Of a DNA stretch of 64,000 bases, positions 8,237 to 15,836 are shown in pieces. Each line of letters begins with the position of its first letter. The stretch's first letter is position 1. Location: assembly GCF_000238355.1 (NCBI RefSeq), contig NZ_AHCA01000001.1:434001-498000 (forward strand). Reading direction: 5' to 3'. The notes beneath the pieces were generated by a model, which had not been told where the DNA came from, did not search any database, and saw nothing but the letters and a program-made list of their open reading frames with translations. This DNA comes from Pseudoalteromonas haloplanktis ATCC 14393 (GTDB lineage: Bacteria; Pseudomonadota; Gammaproteobacteria; Enterobacterales; Alteromonadaceae). The translations under genes were made by a program, and so were the position numbers.

Positions 8237-8815
8237 TTAGGAAAATTCGTTATTAATCACAGTATGGAGGAAAGAATGAATATTCGCAAAGTCAGATTCA
8301 AAGGCAAGTTGTTGTTTTTTATCAATTGAGATAGGGAGTAACTCAAGCCATCTGGCAACAACCCAATTAAGCTCATTAAAGTGAGTTTCGCGGTAAAGCT
8401 CATTTAATTGCTCATTACTTGCAAATAACTGCTGTAACGCTGTTTGTAAATATTTATCTTTATTTGCAAATTGACGAGGTTGTTGAAACCAAAATATGTT
8501 TTCAGTTGCCGATAGCTGACCATAACGCAGTTGTTGTTTATTTTCACATACATCATTAATTTCAACCACTGATGTAGCGACAACATCAATCAATAATTGC
8601 CCATGCTTATCTTGTGAAAAGTCGATAATATCCACTAAGCAACCGTACTTGGGAACATTGAGGTAGCTATCTATATCGTATTGACACAGCACAAATCCTT
8701 GCTCAGTTTTTAATGACTCTTTAACCATCTCTAGATAACGAGGCTCAAAAATACGTAACCGCGTATATCCGCAAGGTAGAATAAAGACGGGTAATGGAAA
8801 GATTGCACGTTTCAT
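8237..8815 (-). CDS. LON substrate-binding domain protein
   Basis: About 192 aa, a stand-alone Lon N-terminal (PUA-like) domain: FPLPVFILPCGYTRLRIFEPRYLEMV is the family signature at the N-terminus. There is no ATPase or protease domain, so it is not Lon itself. Relatives are small proteins of unknown role thought to bind unfolded or specific substrates. I use the ATG at 8815, which gives the usual family start (MKRAIFPLPVF); an ATG at 8845 would add ten residues and neither has a strong ribosome site. It lies upstream of, and on the same strand as, the ChrR operon but with the sigma promoter in between. Confidence 0.85.
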   Translation of the reverse strand: MKRAIFPLPVFILPCGYTRLRIFEPRYLEMVKESLKTEQGFVLCQYDIDSYLNVPKYGCLVDIIDFSQDKHGQLLIDVVATSVVEINDVCENKQQLRYGQLSATENIFWFQQPRQFANKDKYLQTALQQLFASNEQLNELYRETHFNELNWVVARWLELLPISIDKKQQLAFESDFANIHSFLHTVINNEFS

Positions 8816-8906
8816 AAGGCTTACTACATCAATTAAACTTTGCATTACGTTACGTGCACCGCAGCGAATAAGATCAACGTTAGTGATTATTAGTAACCTA
8901 CTGCGT

Positions 8907-9023
8907 TTAACCTAAGTTTAACCATTGCCCCAGATTACGCAGTAGCTCTACTGAAGCATAAACACTTAATAGGCTCACGACGGGTGCTAACATTAAAGCA
9001 AATAATCCAAGTTCGCTGCTCAT
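8907..9023 (-). CDS. Small 38-aa hydrophobic protein
   Basis: A short frame starting with ATG at 9023 and ending with TAA at 8907. The product starts MSSELGLFALML and contains one run of about 18 hydrophobic residues, so it would be a single-pass membrane protein. The ribosome site is strong: GAGGGG ends seven bases before the ATG and lies in the last codons of the upstream secreted-protein gene, which stops only four bases before. This layout points to translational coupling of the pair. I do not recognise the family. Length is too short for most gene callers; support is the ribosome site, the spacing and the membrane-like composition. Confidence 0.55.
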   Translation of the reverse strand: MSSELGLFALMLAPVVSLLSVYASVELLRNLGQWLNLG

Positions 9024-9027
9024 TGTC

Positions 9028-9324
9028 TTACCCCTCAACCTTAGACGCACTATTGCTCACCACAGGGGACGGCGAAATTTCAACTGCATTAGAGTCAACT
9101 AATTGCTCATTTGGCAAAGAAAGTAGCCCGTTTAACATTTTTTGCGAATCACTGAACACAGATTCTTTTAATTTACTTTGTAATTCATTACTTGCACTTT
9201 CAATGTAATGAGCAATATTGTTTGTAAGTGTTTGAGTAATGTCTAATTGACCGTCATTTGCACTTACCTGTGTAGAACCAACCACCAAAAGTGCTGCAAC
9301 CGATAGTTTAATAATGCTTTTCAT
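9028..9324 (-). CDS. Small secreted protein of unknown function
   Basis: A 98-aa protein with a clear Sec signal peptide (MKSIIKLSVAALLVVGSTQVSA, cleavage after about residue 22). The mature part is about 75 residues, polar and helical (LTNNIAHYIESASNELQSKLKESV), with no cysteines or known motif. The ATG at 9324 has GGAATACC-type purines just upstream. Stop is followed directly by the 38-aa membrane protein gene. I do not recognise the family; a periplasmic location is the only supported statement. Confidence 0.7.
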   Translation of the reverse strand: MKSIIKLSVAALLVVGSTQVSANDGQLDITQTLTNNIAHYIESASNELQSKLKESVFSDSQKMLNGLLSLPNEQLVDSNAVEISPSPVVSNSASKVEG

Positions 9325-9514
9325 AATGGTATTCCTTATTGTGTTATTAAGTTAGTCGCTATTACTTAATCAAAGGTTGTGCCAAGTGAAAATTATTTTT
9401 TAATACATTGAAATATATAAAGTTATTAAAATTTATTCGAAGTGAATTTTTAACATTAATTTTTTGACCAAAAAATGTAGTCAATTTAACCATTATTTAG
9501 GCTATTTTTTGGTG

Positions 9515-9546
9515 TTGCCAAGTTCAGCGTACACTTGTACACTGAA
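9515..9546 (+). promoter_or_regulatory. trhA promoter with FabR-like operator
   Basis: TTGCCA (9515-9520), a 17-nt spacer and TACACT (9538-9543) form a good sigma-70 promoter 32 nt before the trhA ATG. The spacer and -10 lie inside a near-perfect 24-bp palindrome, 9523-9546, whose core AGCGTACACTTGTACACT agrees with the E. coli FabR operator pattern AGCGTACA-nn-TGT(A/N)CNCT as I remember it from fabA, fabB and yqfA. A repressor there would block the promoter directly. E. coli yqfA is the homologue of the gene downstream, which makes the assignment much more likely than chance. Confidence 0.75.
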
Positions 9547-9574
9547 AGCACATTTTACTATTTCTGAGTACACT

Positions 9575-10204
9575 ATGAGTGTTGTACCTGCTTATTCTGC
9601 CAAAGAAGAGCAACTGAATGCGCTTTCACACGGGGCTGGGGTTATTTTTTCAATTTATGTACTGTGGGAGCTGCTGACAAAATCACAAAGCGCTGCGCAT
9701 ATCATCAGTGCAATAGTTTATGGTGCAAGCCTATTTTTGCTATTTTTATCGTCGACACTTTATCACAGCAGCCTTGATCAACGTGCACGCGCTATTTATA
9801 AAAAATGTGACCACTGTGCTATTTATATTTTAATTGCAGGCACTTATACCCCATTTTTAGTGCTGTCATTAACTGGGCTTTGGTCAATTTTACCTTTAAT
9901 ATTTATATGGTTTTTAGCTTTGGGTGGTGTGTATTACAAATTATGGGTTACAAACCAAAACAAAAAAGTATCACTAGCAACCTATTTATTAATGGGCTGG
10001 TTTGCAGTGGCTATTATTTATCCGCTTTATTTAAATGTAGATGTAAATGCATTATGGTGGTTACTCGCAGGCGGGCTTTTTTATAGTCTAGGCACCTTGT
10101 TTTACAGTGCTAAACAACGCCAATTTAGTCATGCAATATGGCATGTGTTTGTGATTGCAGGCTGTGTTTGCCACTATGTCTCTATTAGTAAATACATTTA
10201 TTAA
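9575..10204 (+). CDS. trhA: TrhA/YqfA, hemolysin-III (PAQR) family membrane protein
   Basis: A 209-aa integral membrane protein with seven predicted helices. Family signatures are ALSHGAGVIFS near residue 15, SSTLYHSS near 65, DHCAIYILIAGTYTPF near 85 and HAIWHVFVIAGCVCHYVS near the C-terminus; the conserved His and Asp residues form the PAQR metal site. E. coli YqfA/TrhA affects membrane energetics and unsaturated fatty-acid balance and is under FabR; the hemolysin name is historical. I use the ATG at 9575; a longer frame beginning at 9464 would read through the promoter and operator. It is a single-gene unit followed by an inverted repeat. Confidence 0.92.
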   Translation: MSVVPAYSAKEEQLNALSHGAGVIFSIYVLWELLTKSQSAAHIISAIVYGASLFLLFLSSTLYHSSLDQRARAIYKKCDHCAIYILIAGTYTPFLVLSLTGLWSILPLIFIWFLALGGVYYKLWVTNQNKKVSLATYLLMGWFAVAIIYPLYLNVDVNALWWLLAGGLFYSLGTLFYSAKQRQFSHAIWHVFVIAGCVCHYVSISKYIY

Positions 10205-10212
10205 CGTAAGTA

Positions 10213-10304
10213 ATACCAATCGACTTAAATATCTAACCATTCTAGCGGGCTAAATAAACCGCTAACTGCGTTATAAATGGTCAGTAATTTAACACGATTG
10301 GTAT
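10213..10304. repeat. Nested inverted repeat, MITE/REP-like
   Basis: A 92-bp palindromic unit between trhA and the ATL gene. Outer arms ATACCAATCG and CGATTGGTAT pair perfectly; further in, ACCATT pairs with AATGGT and AGCGG with CCGCT around a loop of about ten bases. It may fold as one long cruciform. Repeats with TACCAAT ends are common in Pseudoalteromonas and Shewanella intergenic DNA, but I see no second copy in this window. No coding potential. Confidence 0.7.
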
Positions 10305-10320
10305 AAAAGTTATAAACCCA

Positions 10321-10626
10321 TCACCAACGATAAATACGCATATTCACTTTACCACTTTTAAAGATGATCCCCTCGCTTAGCAATAGTTGATACTGCTTAA
10401 GGTATTGAGGGGACCCTTCAGGAAACGATATTTTACCTTGGCTGTTGATCACCCTATGCCACGGAATAACAGAGTCTTTAGGCATTAACTTTAGTAATCG
10501 TCCCACCAAACGCGCATTATTTGGCAGACCTGCCATCGTAGCAACTTGGCCATAACTTGCTACACACCCCTTTGGTATATTTGCCATAACCGTGTATATC
10601 TTGTCTTCTTTTGAAATATCAGTCAT
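10321..10626 (-). CDS. Alkyltransferase-like protein (ATL, MGMT family)
   Basis: A 101-aa protein with the DNA-binding half of O6-alkylguanine-DNA methyltransferase: IPKGCVASYGQVATMAG, NARLVGRLL and IPWHRVINSQGKIS. The methyl-accepting Cys of the PCHR motif is replaced by Trp (PWHR), so it cannot transfer the alkyl group. ATL proteins instead bind alkylated guanine and flag it for nucleotide excision repair. The start at 10626 (MTDISKED) overlaps the LysR stop by 8 nt, which indicates translational coupling; a longer frame would add 33 residues inside the LysR gene. The closest E. coli counterpart is YbaZ. Confidence 0.88.
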   Translation of the reverse strand: MTDISKEDKIYTVMANIPKGCVASYGQVATMAGLPNNARLVGRLLKLMPKDSVIPWHRVINSQGKISFPEGSPQYLKQYQLLLSEGIIFKSGKVNMRIYRW

Positions 10627-11512
10627 TAATAAATTGTTCACTTGCCCGCTTGAAACCTTGCCAGATCGCCCGTGCCACTGGCCCATGATGTACTGAATAC
10701 TGCCTAAAGACTCTAATTTGAGCACTAAAAGTATGCTCTCTATCGACTACTTCAACACGTTGTAAAAGCCCTGAGTCAAGCTCAGATTGGCAATGAGCTA
10801 GGCTTATCATTGCCCACCCCGCCCCCGAAATTAAAAATGATTTCAATGTCGCAATATCATCAATTTTCATAATAGCAGAGCCTTTAGAGTAAGATAATCG
10901 CTCAGAATCAAAACTCATTTCACTCTCAAACATTGCCAAACACGGATAATCTTGCAATTGTTTATATTTGACGCGTTTAGGCACTAAGTTATTGGCGCAT
11001 ACGATACCAATATCAAGTTTCCCGATAGGCATACTTTCTAAATCGCCAGTGGCATGAAATAAATCAAACCAAGGGCCGATCCCTAAATCTGCTTGAGCTG
11101 TATTTACTTGCTCCAAAGAGGCAAAGCGTTTTCCGCTACTTACGCTAAACTCTGTACTTTGATACTGCCTAAAAGCATCACAAATAATATCGTTATATTG
11201 CGGGGCATGGCAAAGCTGCTCATAACAGATCTTAAAATTAGCTTCGTTTCCTAGTGCAAGCTCATTGGCTAACTGAGTTAAATAGGATTGTGCACTGAGT
11301 AATTGTGCTGCTTCTCGGTGAAAAAGCTTGCCTTTTTCAGTGAGCGATAACCGGTACTGATTACGATCAAGCAATTCAAAACCAAGCTCAGCTTCTAACT
11401 TTTTGATAGCAAGAGTGAGTGCTGGTTGAGATTTATGTAATGCATTTGCTGCCTTTGATAGGCTTTGGGTCCGCACTATCGCATCAAGCATTTTTAGTTG
11501 CACAAGGTTCAT
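10619..11512 (-). CDS. LysR-type transcriptional regulator
   Basis: A 297-aa LTTR. The N-terminal helix-turn-helix occupies residues 1-60 (QSLSKAANALHKSQPALTLAIKKLE, LLDRNQYRLSLTEKGKLF); the remainder is the periplasmic-binding-like effector domain. It is divergent from the RND efflux genes with a 124-bp gap that contains a 21-bp palindrome, so regulation of the pump by this protein is likely in the usual LysR manner. Its 3' end overlaps the ATL gene. Effector unknown. Confidence 0.92.
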   Translation of the reverse strand: MNLVQLKMLDAIVRTQSLSKAANALHKSQPALTLAIKKLEAELGFELLDRNQYRLSLTEKGKLFHREAAQLLSAQSYLTQLANELALGNEANFKICYEQLCHAPQYNDIICDAFRQYQSTEFSVSSGKRFASLEQVNTAQADLGIGPWFDLFHATGDLESMPIGKLDIGIVCANNLVPKRVKYKQLQDYPCLAMFESEMSFDSERLSYSKGSAIMKIDDIATLKSFLISGAGWAMISLAHCQSELDSGLLQRVEVVDREHTFSAQIRVFRQYSVHHGPVARAIWQGFKRASEQFIND

Positions 11513-11530
11513 ATTGTATTCTTACGCTTT

Positions 11531-11551
11531 ATCATAAATATTATTTATGAT
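11531..11551. promoter_or_regulatory. Palindromic operator candidate for the LysR regulator
   Basis: ATCATAAAT, a 3-nt centre, then ATTTATGAT: perfect 9-bp arms. It lies 19 nt upstream of the LysR start codon and about 86 nt upstream of the efflux operon, in the shared intergenic DNA. It contains T-N11-A spacings as in LysR boxes. The region is AT-rich, so a chance palindrome is possible, but arms of this length are unlikely. Confidence 0.5.
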
Positions 11552-11636
11552 CTTTTTAAAATTTAATAATTTTTATTTTATATGTTTGCGGCGTATGCTG
11601 CACTTAATTTATGTTTTCATAGCCACGGAGAAGACC

Positions 11637-12719
11637 ATGAAACTGTTGCCAGTTTTAATTATATTGACATTAATACTGAGTTTAACCGCCTGTAAAGAAG
11701 CAAATACCGACACCCCTATCGAACAACCTATTCGACCAGTAAAGTTATTTGAAATTGACGCAAATTCTGATGAAACGATCCGCAGTTTCCCTGCAGAAGT
11801 CGTGGCAAACCAAGGATCATACTTAGCATTTCGAGTGAATGGCGAGTTATTAGAGTTTCCTGCTTTAGCTGGGCAACATGTAGAAAAAGACCAATTGCTA
11901 GCTAAACTAGATCCCGAAGATTTCCAACTCCAGTACGATGAACGAAAAGCACGTTTTGAGCTTGCGCAATCTCAACTAGAGCGAGTGGAAAAATTATTTA
12001 ATAAATCCATTACTAGTCAATCTGAACTTGACCAAGCTTTAGCTAATAAACAAGTTGCAGAGTCAGCTTTGAAAATAGCAAAAACCAATCTTGATAACAG
12101 TGAATTACGCGCGCCATTTAGTGGTACAGTGGCAAAAGTATTTGTTAAGAATTATGAAAACATTCAAGCCAAACAGAATATTTTACGCCTTGAGACACGT
12201 GATTTAATGGACGTAATAATCCAAGTACCTGAAAAACTAATTGCTCGCATTGATAAAGATGCAAAATACCAACCCACTGTCGTATTTGATGGCTACCCGG
12301 ATAAATCATACACACTCACGATAAAAGAATTTGATACCCAAGCAGATCCAGCAACGCTTACTTACAAAGTGGTGTTCTCACTGCCGGTCCCTGAAGACTT
12401 TAACTTGCTTGCGGGTATGACAGGTCGTGTGGATATTGATTTGAGTAAAATCACCCATTCGCAATCACATTATGCTCTGTTACCTGTGGAAGCTGTTTTC
12501 TCAGAGCCAACTGAATCAGCCAACAGTAGCTATGTATGGCTCTATGACAAAGCTACGGGCAAAGTGACTAAACAAGCCGTTAAAGTGGGGCAACTGCATC
12601 GCAGCGGTATCGAAGTGCTTTCAGGAATAAAACAAGGGCAAACCGTGGTTGCAGCAGGTGTTCATTACCTTGAAGAAGGAATGCAAGTACGCCCATGGCA
12701 AAAAGAGCGAGGCTTATAA
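11637..12719 (+). CDS. RND efflux periplasmic adaptor lipoprotein
   Basis: Membrane-fusion (HlyD-type) subunit of 360 aa. The signal peptide ends in the lipobox LTAC with the lipid-modified Cys at residue 19. Next comes a barrel-sandwich half (GELLEFPALAGQHVEKDQLLAKLDPEDF), an alpha hairpin (about 85-150, ARFELAQSQLERVEKLF), the second lipoyl half (SELRAPFSGTVAKVFV) and beta-barrel/MP domains. The ATG at 11637 has GGAG six bases upstream; an upstream in-frame start lacks this. It joins the RND pump gene, 2 nt downstream, to an outer-membrane channel that must be encoded elsewhere. The divergent LysR is the probable regulator. Confidence 0.93.
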   Translation: MKLLPVLIILTLILSLTACKEANTDTPIEQPIRPVKLFEIDANSDETIRSFPAEVVANQGSYLAFRVNGELLEFPALAGQHVEKDQLLAKLDPEDFQLQYDERKARFELAQSQLERVEKLFNKSITSQSELDQALANKQVAESALKIAKTNLDNSELRAPFSGTVAKVFVKNYENIQAKQNILRLETRDLMDVIIQVPEKLIARIDKDAKYQPTVVFDGYPDKSYTLTIKEFDTQADPATLTYKVVFSLPVPEDFNLLAGMTGRVDIDLSKITHSQSHYALLPVEAVFSEPTESANSSYVWLYDKATGKVTKQAVKVGQLHRSGIEVLSGIKQGQTVVAAGVHYLEEGMQVRPWQKERGL

Positions 12720-12721
12720 AA

Positions 12722-15700
12722 ATGAGTTTTGCTGAAGTTGCCATTAAAAATAAAGTGATCAGCTGGATGTTCGCGTTACTGCTCTTGATCGGTGGCGTGG
12801 TGTCGTATTTAGGGCTTGGCCAACTCGAAGATCCTGAGTTTACTTTAAAAAAAGCCATGGTGATCACCCTCTACCCTGGTGCCTCACCACAGCAGGTTGA
12901 AGAGGAAGTCACGTTTCCAATTGAAAACGCCATTCAACAATTACCTTATGTAGATTACGTTACCAGTATTTCTTCACCGGGCAAATCGCAAATATCCGTG
13001 GAGATGAAAAGCACCTATCGCAAGCAAGACTTACGTCAAATTTGGGATGAGCTCAGACGCAAAATAAATGATAACGCTTCCTCACTACCAAGCGGTGTCT
13101 ACCCAAGTACAGTATTAGACGATTTTGGTGATGTGTACGGCGTTATGTATGCAGTTACTGGCGATGGTTATTCGTATGATGAATTAAAAGACTATGTCGA
13201 TTATTTAAAGCGTGAACTGGTATTAGTTGAAGGCGTGAGCAAAGTCACCGTTAGTGGTGAACAACAAGCCCAAGTTATGGTAGAAATATCAACCCGTAAA
13301 CTCGCTCAGCTTGGCATCGCTCCTAACAGAATCTATCAATTATTACAGTCACAAAATACCGTATCAAACGCCGGTAAAGTGCGAGTTGGGGATGAGTCAA
13401 TTCGTCTCCACCCTACTGGTGAGTTTAACGATGTGACAGAGCTTGAAAATTTACTTATTTCAAAACCAGGGGCCAGTGAGCTTATTTATTTAGGCGATGT
13501 CGCCACGGTTTACCGTGAATACGCTGAAGTACCCAGCAATGTGATGCGTTTTAATCAGCAACAAGCCTTATTAGTTGGCGTATCTTTTAGTACCGGTGTA
13601 AACGTGGTTGATGTGGGTGATAATATTCAAGCGCATTTAGCGTCTTTAGAATACCAGCGCCCGCATGGTATGGAAATTAACACGGTCTATAATCAACCTG
13701 TTGAAGTTGAAAAGTCTGTTAGCGGATTTATTGTCAGCTTATTAGAGGCCGTTGCAATTGTGATCATTGTATTACTGGTATTTATGGGCTTTAAAAGCGG
13801 CGTATTGATCGGCATTATTTTATTACTGACCGTACTCGGCACCTTTATTTTCATGAAGCTGTTTGCGATAGATTTACAGCGTATTTCGTTAGGGGCTTTG
13901 ATCATCGCTTTAGGTATGCTGGTCGATAATGCCATCGTTGTCACCGAAGGGATATTAATTAACCTAAAGCGCGGGCAAACAAAAGTGCAAGCCGCGACTA
14001 ATATTGTGCAACAAACAAAATGGCCTTTATTAGGTGCAACGGTAATTGCTATCACGGCTTTTGCGCCTATCGGATTAAGCTCTGACGCCAGTGGCGAGTT
14101 TGCTGGTAGCTTATTTTGGGTATTGCTTATTTCACTGCTGTTAAGCTGGATCACCGCAATAACCCTCACCCCATTTTTTGCTGATTTAATGTTTAAACAA
14201 GCTGAAGTTAAAGAGCAAAACCAAGATGAAGACCCTTACCAAGGCGTTATCTTTAATACTTATAAAAGCTTATTAAGCAGTGCAATGCACTTTCGTAAAA
14301 CCACCTTGTTACTAATGGTGGTACTGCTTGTCAGTTCTGTATTTGGCTTTAAATTCATTAAACAGGCATTCTTTCCAGCATCTAACACCCCGATGTTTTA
14401 CGTCGATTATTGGCATACACAAGGCGCTGATATTCATGCAACCTTAGACGGTGTGGCCAAGCTTGAAGCTTTTTTACAAAAAGATGAGCTGGTTGAAGAA
14501 GTCACCTCAACAATAGGCCAAGGCGCACCACGGTTTATGTTGACCTACGCACCTGAAAAATCATACCCAGCCTACGGGCAATTGATCATTAGAGTGAAAG
14601 ACCGTGAAGCCGTCGCCACTATGATTGCTAAAGTACGAGATTATGAACACAGCCATGTTTTCGACGCCAAACTTAAAATCAAGCGAATGGAAATTGGCCC
14701 ATCGACGGACGCAAAAATAGAAGCACGTTTTTCTGGCGCCGACCCAGTAGTACTGCGTCAACTGGCAAAAGAAGCCAAAGCAGTATTTAGCCAAGATGCC
14801 GGTGCGTACAATATTCGTGATGATTGGCGCGAGCGCTCTAAGCTAATTCGCCCTCAGCTCAACGAGCAAAAAGCACGTCGTTTAGGGATTGCCAAAACAG
14901 ACTTAGACCAACTGTTGTTAACCAGTTTATCGGGTAAAAAAGTCGGCGTGTATAAAGATGGCACTCAGCAGTTACCAATTATCGCCCGCTCTCCTGCAGA
15001 AGAGCGTTTGAATGTTGAAAGCCTGCGCGACTTGCAAATATACAGCCCTGTTCTTGGCGTGTTTGTCCCCGTTACCCAAGTGGTGGATGAGTTTGTTGTG
15101 GAGTGGGAAGACAGCCTAATAATGCGCCGCGATCGTAAACGCACCATTACCGTCATGGCTGATCATGATGTCATTGGTGATGAAACACCAGCAAAACTAT
15201 TTGCCCGAGTCAGAGCAGGAGTTGAAGCGATTAAACTTCCTCATGGCTACGAGCTACAATGGGGGGGCGAATTTGAATCATCCACTAAAGCGCAAAAAGC
15301 CATATTTGGTTCACTACCATTGGGTTATTTGGCCATGTTTGCCGTGACTGTGTTGCTATTTAACTCTGTTAAAAAGCCACTGGTTATATGGGCAACTGTG
15401 CCGCTGGCCATCATTGGCGTCAGTGCAGGTTTATTGCTAATGAACGCAGCATTTAGCTTTATGGCTTTACTTGGTTTACTGAGTTTAAGCGGCATGCTGA
15501 TCAAAAACGGCATTGTATTAGTGGATCAAATAAACCTTGAACTCAGTGAAGGGAAAGACCCTTACCAAGCGGTATTTGATTCTGGTGTAAGCCGTGTTCG
15601 CCCTGTGGCTATGGCTGCAATCACCACAATTCTAGGCATGATCCCACTGTTGTTTGATGTATTCTTCCAGTCAATGGCGGTGACTATTATGTTTGGTCTA

Positions 15701-15784
15701 GGTTTTGCCACGATACTAACGCTGATTGTTGTGCCAGTGCTTTATACCGTGCTGTTTCAGATTGAAGTACCAAAGAACAACTAA
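12722..15784 (+). CDS. RND efflux transporter, inner-membrane pump
   Basis: A 1020-aa proton-driven pump of the AcrB/HAE type with 12 helices and two large periplasmic loops. Helix 1 starts MSFAEVAIKNKVISWMFALLLLIGG; the TM4 motif is ALGMLVDNAIVVTEG. The first of the paired AcrB TM4 aspartates is present and the second is Asn. TM10 has LIKNGIVLVD with the conserved Lys. The ATG at 12722 follows the adaptor stop closely with GAGG upstream; an alternative start nine codons earlier would overlap it. No TolC-like gene is adjacent. Substrate is not predictable from the sequence. A strong hairpin terminator follows. Confidence 0.94.
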   Translation: MSFAEVAIKNKVISWMFALLLLIGGVVSYLGLGQLEDPEFTLKKAMVITLYPGASPQQVEEEVTFPIENAIQQLPYVDYVTSISSPGKSQISVEMKSTYRKQDLRQIWDELRRKINDNASSLPSGVYPSTVLDDFGDVYGVMYAVTGDGYSYDELKDYVDYLKRELVLVEGVSKVTVSGEQQAQVMVEISTRKLAQLGIAPNRIYQLLQSQNTVSNAGKVRVGDESIRLHPTGEFNDVTELENLLISKPGASELIYLGDVATVYREYAEVPSNVMRFNQQQALLVGVSFSTGVNVVDVGDNIQAHLASLEYQRPHGMEINTVYNQPVEVEKSVSGFIVSLLEAVAIVIIVLLVFMGFKSGVLIGIILLLTVLGTFIFMKLFAIDLQRISLGALIIALGMLVDNAIVVTEGILINLKRGQTKVQAATNIVQQTKWPLLGATVIAITAFAPIGLSSDASGEFAGSLFWVLLISLLLSWITAITLTPFFADLMFKQAEVKEQNQDEDPYQGVIFNTYKSLLSSAMHFRKTTLLLMVVLLVSSVFGFKFIKQAFFPASNTPMFYVDYWHTQGADIHATLDGVAKLEAFLQKDELVEEVTSTIGQGAPRFMLTYAPEKSYPAYGQLIIRVKDREAVATMIAKVRDYEHSHVFDAKLKIKRMEIGPSTDAKIEARFSGADPVVLRQLAKEAKAVFSQDAGAYNIRDDWRERSKLIRPQLNEQKARRLGIAKTDLDQLLLTSLSGKKVGVYKDGTQQLPIIARSPAEERLNVESLRDLQIYSPVLGVFVPVTQVVDEFVVEWEDSLIMRRDRKRTITVMADHDVIGDETPAKLFARVRAGVEAIKLPHGYELQWGGEFESSTKAQKAIFGSLPLGYLAMFAVTVLLFNSVKKPLVIWATVPLAIIGVSAGLLLMNAAFSFMALLGLLSLSGMLIKNGIVLVDQINLELSEGKDPYQAVFDSGVSRVRPVAMAAITTILGMIPLLFDVFFQSMAVTIMFGLGFATILTLIVVPVLYTVLFQIEVPKNN

Positions 15785-15786
15785 CA

Positions 15787-15822
15787 AAAAAGGCCAAGTA
15801 ATTTAAATTACTTGGCCTTTTT
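15787..15822. terminator. Bidirectional rho-independent terminator
   Basis: A perfect 36-bp palindrome with arms AAAAAGGCCAAGTAATTT and the complement, ending in a T-run on either strand. It serves the RND operon from the left and rluF from the right, the two being convergent. Confidence 0.9.
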
Positions 15823-15836
15823 AAAAACATATCTAA

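Noticed and set aside
9464-9574. N-terminal extension of the TrhA frame
   Set aside because: It would run through the promoter and the FabR-like operator and adds no conserved residues; the ATG at 9575 gives the normal family length.
9575-10204. A true haemolysin
   Set aside because: The gene is a PAQR/TrhA membrane protein; no toxin or secretion feature, and its regulation looks like fatty-acid control.
13693-14169. A 158-codon minus-strand frame inside the RND pump gene
   Set aside because: Antisense to helices of a well-conserved transporter; composition is the mirror of hydrophobic codons, no ribosome site.
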